Source of the DNA: CAITNM01 sp964446295
Lineage (GTDB): Bacteria > Pseudomonadota > Alphaproteobacteria > Paracaedibacterales > CAITNM01
Direction: 5' to 3'
Assembly: GCA_964446295.1 (NCBI GenBank)
Contig: CAYUNR010000064.1
Location: 1-6,419 of the forward strand
DNA length: 6,419 nt
The notes under the pieces are model-generated. The model saw only the letters and a program-made list of their open reading frames with translations. It was not told the DNA's origin and searched no databases. Positions 3,586-6,419 of the stretch are shown in pieces. Every line of letters starts with the position of its first letter. The stretch's first letter is position 1. The position numbers and the translations under genes were made by a program.

Positions 3586-4776
3586 CTAGCCCCCGGCACT
3601 ACTCAAGCACCAATCTTTTTTGCAACTATCTATTGTGTCATCTGCCAACGTATCACGAATCGCTTGCATTAACTGATTCATAAAATAAATATTGTGAATG
3701 GAAACTAAAGAACACGCCACCATTTCCTGGGCCTTCAATAGATGGTGAAGGTAACCTTTGCTTGCCCATTGGCAGGTTTCGCATCCGCAATCTGGCTCAA
3801 TTGGTTGATCATCATTAATGTACATACTATTGCGTAAATTAATGTGTTCACGGGTAGGGCTTGGATTATTGCATGGTTTAACCAATGCGCCACCATGGCG
3901 AGCAAGCCGTGTTGGGTGCACGCAATCAAATGTATCAATCCCTTGGGTAACACCTGCAAATATGTCGGAAATGCCGCCAATGCCTAAAAGGTGAACAGGG
4001 CGGTCTTTTCGTACCATTTCCATGGTAAAACCAACCACATCATGCATTTGATCCTTGCTAGCGCCAAGGCATCCGCCCACAGCAATGCCGAAAAAATCAT
4101 GGTCGTTTATAAACTCGCAGCTTTCTTGTCGAAGCTGAGGATAAACACCGCCCTGAATAATGCCATAAAGCTTTTGTGAACCATCATCGTGCTTTTGCCA
4201 TTCGTTTAAAGAACGTAAGGCCCAGCGATGGCTCATGCGCATTGATTCTTGCGTGTAGTTTTTATCAACATGAAAGGGGGTGCATTCATCCAGAACCACG
4301 ATCAGGTCGGCGCCAAGATTGCGTTGCACGCAAATAGATTCTTCTGGCGTTAAAAAATACGTGCGCCCATCAACGTACGATTTAAAGGTTGCGCCTTGTT
4401 CAGTAATACTTAGTAAGGTTTTTGGGCGGTGGTTTGATCTGCTTCCCTTAATTTCAGAAGCAACAGACCCGTGGCCAAGGCTAAAAATCTGAAACCCGCC
4501 GGAATCGGTTAACATAGGACCATTCCACCCGGTCATTTTTTGCAAGCCGCCAAGCTTTTTAACGGTTTCTCCACCTGGCTGCAGCATTAAATGATACGTA
4601 TTTGATAAAATAATTTGCGTGTTAGCATTGCGCATTTGCACAGGCGTTACCGCTTTCATAGCTGCCTTAGTTGCGCAAAAAATAAAAGCAGGGGTTTTTA
4701 CTTCTCCATGCGGAGTCACAAGAGTGCCTAAACGCCCTTGTTCGGTAGATTTTTCAATAGTGAAATTAAAGGTCAT
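3586..4776 (-). CDS. tgt: queuine/preQ1 tRNA-guanine transglycosylase
   Basis: Tgt swaps guanine-34 of GUN-anticodon tRNAs for a 7-deazaguanine base during queuosine formation. The 396-residue sequence has general-acid Asp91 (LTDSGGFQIFSL), pocket residues Asp163 and Cys165 (LDEC), Gln208 (IIQGG), Gly235, and nucleophile Asp284 (FDCVHPTRLARHGG). The zinc ligands are Cys330, Cys332, Cys335 and His361. Two features are unusual. The segment after FSL carries about 19 extra residues (GHGSVASEIKGSRSNHRPK) absent from E. coli Tgt. The loop normally GGLAVGE is GGCLGAS (234-240), putting Gly238 at the Zymomonas Val233 position, as in eukaryotic queuine-specific enzymes, and Ser at Glu235. The start overlaps the yhhQ 3' end by 11 bases and has no good Shine-Dalgarno, so translation is probably coupled. 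The C-terminal tail past about 375 is extra. Confidence 0.96.
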   Translation of the reverse strand: MTFNFTIEKSTEQGRLGTLVTPHGEVKTPAFIFCATKAAMKAVTPVQMRNANTQIILSNTYHLMLQPGGETVKKLGGLQKMTGWNGPMLTDSGGFQIFSLGHGSVASEIKGSRSNHRPKTLLSITEQGATFKSYVDGRTYFLTPEESICVQRNLGADLIVVLDECTPFHVDKNYTQESMRMSHRWALRSLNEWQKHDDGSQKLYGIIQGGVYPQLRQESCEFINDHDFFGIAVGGCLGASKDQMHDVVGFTMEMVRKDRPVHLLGIGGISDIFAGVTQGIDTFDCVHPTRLARHGGALVKPCNNPSPTREHINLRNSMYINDDQPIEPDCGCETCQWASKGYLHHLLKAQEMVACSLVSIHNIYFMNQLMQAIRDTLADDTIDSCKKDWCLSSAGG

Positions 4777-5512
4777 GAGGTTTTAGCCGATAGCTTATAT
4801 ATAAGAGTGGAGTTGAAAATATCGAAATAAATGCTCTTAAAGCTTGGGAAGCAGCAATGAACCCAATTAACACTGTGGTCATTGACAATGGCGTTGGTGC
4901 AAAAATAATCCAAGCAAGAAAGCTGAAGACAAAAGTATCAAATAAACCTGAAATTAACGTCGATGCGTTTGCACGTAGCCATAACAAGTGTTTGCCATGA
5001 CGTTTTTTTAAAGCAGAAAATATACAAATATCAATATGCTGAGAAATAATAAAGGCAATCAAGCTTGCAATCAAAAGCCTTAAGGATGGTGTAAACAATG
5101 CTTCTAACGCTACCTGAATAGAGGTTTTGTGATTTCCAGCCTCAGGGTGAGCAATCACAAGCACCATGCTAAGTATGACAAAAATCTGCATCAAGAAAGT
5201 AAGGTAAATAGTTTTTTTAGCAAGGTCAGCGCCGTAATGCTCAGTTATTAAGTCGCTTGTGGTAAAAAGCGTTGTAAACATGACTGTTCCAAGGGCAACA
5301 GGCTCATCAATATAAGAAAAGGCACCTAATTTTAGAACTTGCATGTTTGCAATAGTGACAGCTAGTACACTGTAGCACACCAAACCAAGTGCACCGAAGA
5401 ATCGAAATGCCAATAAAATAAAAGCAATGCATGTGAAAAAGCCTAGCGCTAATAATACTTCTGGTGAAAGCAGCTCTAGCGCATTAATAAGGTTGATGAA
5501 TAAACTATCCAT
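4766..5512 (-). CDS. yhhQ: queuosine-precursor transporter, VUT/YhhQ family
   Basis: An inner-membrane protein of 248 residues with about six hydrophobic helices (near 18-38, 41-62, 72-86, 101-121, 143-162, 185-204, and perhaps one more near 212-232). Family motifs are present: TSDLITEHYG (85-94) with Asp87, Glu91 and Gly94; SQHIDICIFSALKK (157-170) with Gln158 and Asp161; and WLRANASTLISGLFDTFVF (178-196) with Trp178, Arg180, Ser184 and Asp192. E. coli YhhQ imports preQ0 and preQ1, and relatives in some intracellular bacteria import queuine. Direct overlap with tgt strongly supports a role in supplying the base that Tgt inserts. The ATG at 5512 is preceded by GCAGG about 7 bases upstream and overlaps the end of the HAD gene by 8 bases. 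Which base is carried is not decided by the sequence. Confidence 0.92.
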   Translation of the reverse strand: MDSLFINLINALELLSPEVLLALGFFTCIAFILLAFRFFGALGLVCYSVLAVTIANMQVLKLGAFSYIDEPVALGTVMFTTLFTTSDLITEHYGADLAKKTIYLTFLMQIFVILSMVLVIAHPEAGNHKTSIQVALEALFTPSLRLLIASLIAFIISQHIDICIFSALKKRHGKHLLWLRANASTLISGLFDTFVFSFLAWIIFAPTPLSMTTVLIGFIAASQALRAFISIFSTPLLYISYRLKPHDL

Positions 5513-6239
5513 GGCTTACCTGCTTCTGCTGAACGTCAGCGTCTTCAAGCCACTGTCCTTCTGAAATTAATTGCGTTTGAATGGCGCCATGGTTTTCTGA
5601 TGCTGCGTAAGGCAATTGGTGGACTGCCAAGTAATGATAGCCTTCATAAGGAATCTGCATTTCGGTACATAATACTTCCAACGCCTTTACTTGATACAAG
5701 CGGTCATCAAAAAATAGTATTTTGTGTGGAGTGCCGTATTTTTTTATGAAACTGCTCAATACATCTGCTTTTGGATGAGCACCGGTAAAAAGAATTCCTT
5801 GAAAAAGCGTTGCTGGCTGATCTGTATCAATAAGTATTTCTACGGTATCCGTTGAAAACGGACTAAACGTTATACCCGTCTTTTTTAGTTCATTAGCGCG
5901 CCAATGTTCCATGGAAGGAATTTTTCCAAGCTTCCCCGTATGCATTTGGGTTAGGGCAATCACAATCACACCTTTTACTTGAAGAGCATCAAGAATTTCT
6001 GGCCACTCTTGTTCAACAAGCATTACTTTTCGGTTTAAGCGCCAGGTAGATAAAATTTCCGCCATGTTATGAATATGGTCTTTTTTTATATCATCAATGA
6101 AAGTGCAAAAAGAAGAAGCAGGTCGAAACATCATCGCCTGTGGAGTGATTATAGTGTCATCTATATCGACAACAAACCAATCACCTGGCTGTAGTTGATC
6201 TATGCGAGATTGCAAAGTCTTTATTGAAAAGCATTCCAT
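5505..6239 (-). CDS. HAD-superfamily hydrolase, DUF2608-like
   Basis: A 244-residue soluble protein with the four haloacid-dehalogenase motifs in order: VVDIDDTI with nucleophile Asp25 and acid/base Asp27; IALTQ with Thr97; Lys157 in FTGAHPKADVL; and the acidic pair Asp178/Asp179 in ILFFDDR. The spacing and the segment between motifs I and II fit the DUF2608 group, which is found mainly in host-associated bacteria. Such proteins are presumed phosphatases, but substrates are generally unknown. No signal peptide is present, so it should act in the cytoplasm. It is the first gene of a three-gene overlapping operon with yhhQ and tgt, which invites a link to queuosine or nucleotide salvage (inference only). 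There is no obvious Shine-Dalgarno before the ATG at 6239; the open frame extends slightly upstream without a better start codon. The promoter must lie in the short gap after the rpmB terminator or upstream of rpmB. Confidence 0.82.
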   Translation of the reverse strand: MECFSIKTLQSRIDQLQPGDWFVVDIDDTIITPQAMMFRPASSFCTFIDDIKKDHIHNMAEILSTWRLNRKVMLVEQEWPEILDALQVKGVIVIALTQMHTGKLGKIPSMEHWRANELKKTGITFSPFSTDTVEILIDTDQPATLFQGILFTGAHPKADVLSSFIKKYGTPHKILFFDDRLYQVKALEVLCTEMQIPYEGYHYLAVHQLPYAASENHGAIQTQLISEGQWLEDADVQQKQVSHG

Positions 6240-6261
6240 AGCACTGCCGAAATTACGAAGG

Positions 6262-6288
6262 TAAAAATAAAGGCGTGTAAAACACGCC
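6262..6288 (-). terminator. rho-independent terminator after rpmB
   Basis: GGCGTGT (6272-6278) and ACACGCC (6282-6288) form a perfect 7-base stem with a 3-base loop. On the minus strand it is followed by TTTATTTTTA. It lies 26 bases past the bL28 stop codon and separates that gene from the HAD-yhhQ-tgt operon. On the plus strand a weaker T-run (AAAATTTTT) follows too. Confidence 0.9.
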
Positions 6289-6314
6289 CAAAATTTTTGA
6301 AAAACTAAAATATT

Positions 6315-6419
6315 TTATTTTTTAGCATTAAGCTGTTTTACGATAACTTTTTTCAAAGGCAGTATTTCAGCTGTTAAATTGCGATTTGGTGTTGAAGAAA
6401 GATAAGCATCTAAACCGCC
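6315..6419 (-). CDS. rpmB: 50S ribosomal protein bL28, C-terminal end only (gene cut by window edge)
   Basis: Reading the minus strand from the right edge gives 34 codons and a TAA stop (6315-6317). The peptide begins GGLDAYLSSTPNRNL and ends LKKVIVKQLNAKK. The GG[LF]DAYL block, followed after a variable stretch by LKK-I and a basic tail, matches the C-terminus of alphaproteobacterial bL28, a large-subunit ribosomal protein. It is too short to prove the identity alone, but the fit, the basic end and the strong terminator just downstream agree. The start and most of the gene lie outside the window. Confidence 0.75.
   Translation of the reverse strand, partial: GGLDAYLSSTPNRNLTAEILPLKKVIVKQLNAKK

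Noticed and set aside
3498..3683. 61-codon plus-strand open frame over the repeats and tgt 3' end
   Set aside because: It consists mainly of repeat translation (VIASAARQS) and antisense tgt. Such peptides are common false genes.
3735..3980. 81-codon minus-strand frame within tgt
   Set aside because: Alternate frame of tgt, whose own frame holds all catalytic and zinc residues.
3991..4492. Two plus-strand frames (3991-4179 and 4280-4492)
   Set aside because: Both are antisense to conserved tgt coding sequence and have no recognisable content.

Overview
The window looks like a chromosomal segment of an AT-rich alphaproteobacterium. The main reasons are an almost canonical CtrA cell-cycle regulator (lineage-typical of Alphaproteobacteria), an alphaproteobacterial-style bL28 tail, and scattered short palindromic repeats. 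A transporter-plus-transglycosylase pair for salvage of queuosine precursors and a DUF2608-type HAD protein fit a host-associated lineage (Rickettsiales/Holosporales-like), but the exact order or genus cannot be fixed from this sequence.

Layout, left to right. The 3' half of dapA (+, 1-479) is followed by a repeat island (485-1119). This island holds five copies of one palindromic repeat family around a small GIY-YIG nuclease gene (726-1019). A minus-strand block follows: an outer-membrane beta-barrel gene (1191-1886) with its own terminator (1146-1173), then ctrA (2026-2784) with a helically phased cluster of TTAA boxes upstream (2867-2930). A second, different repeat island (2932-3570) surrounds a second GIY-YIG nuclease (2995-3282). 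The right third is a tightly overlapping minus-strand operon: a DUF2608 HAD hydrolase (5505-6239), a YhhQ/VUT queuosine-precursor transporter (4766-5512) and tRNA-guanine transglycosylase (3586-4776). At the right edge is the end of rpmB (bL28, 6315-6419) and its terminator.

How the parts work together. YhhQ would import a 7-deazaguanine base and Tgt would insert it into tRNA. The Tgt pocket has Gly where typical bacterial enzymes have Val, which suggests that queuine itself may be the substrate. CtrA probably controls its own promoter, and possibly the omp gene, through TTAA-type sites.

The most unusual feature is the pair of GIY-YIG genes. Each is tightly bracketed by oppositely oriented copies of its own repeat family, with the repeat reaching to within a few bases of, or into, the start or stop codon. 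Both repeat families share one design: conserved outer inverted ends and an exchangeable inner hairpin. This resembles the RAYT/REPIN arrangement, but with a GIY-YIG nuclease in place of a tyrosine transposase. It is the best candidate in the window for a poorly described system.
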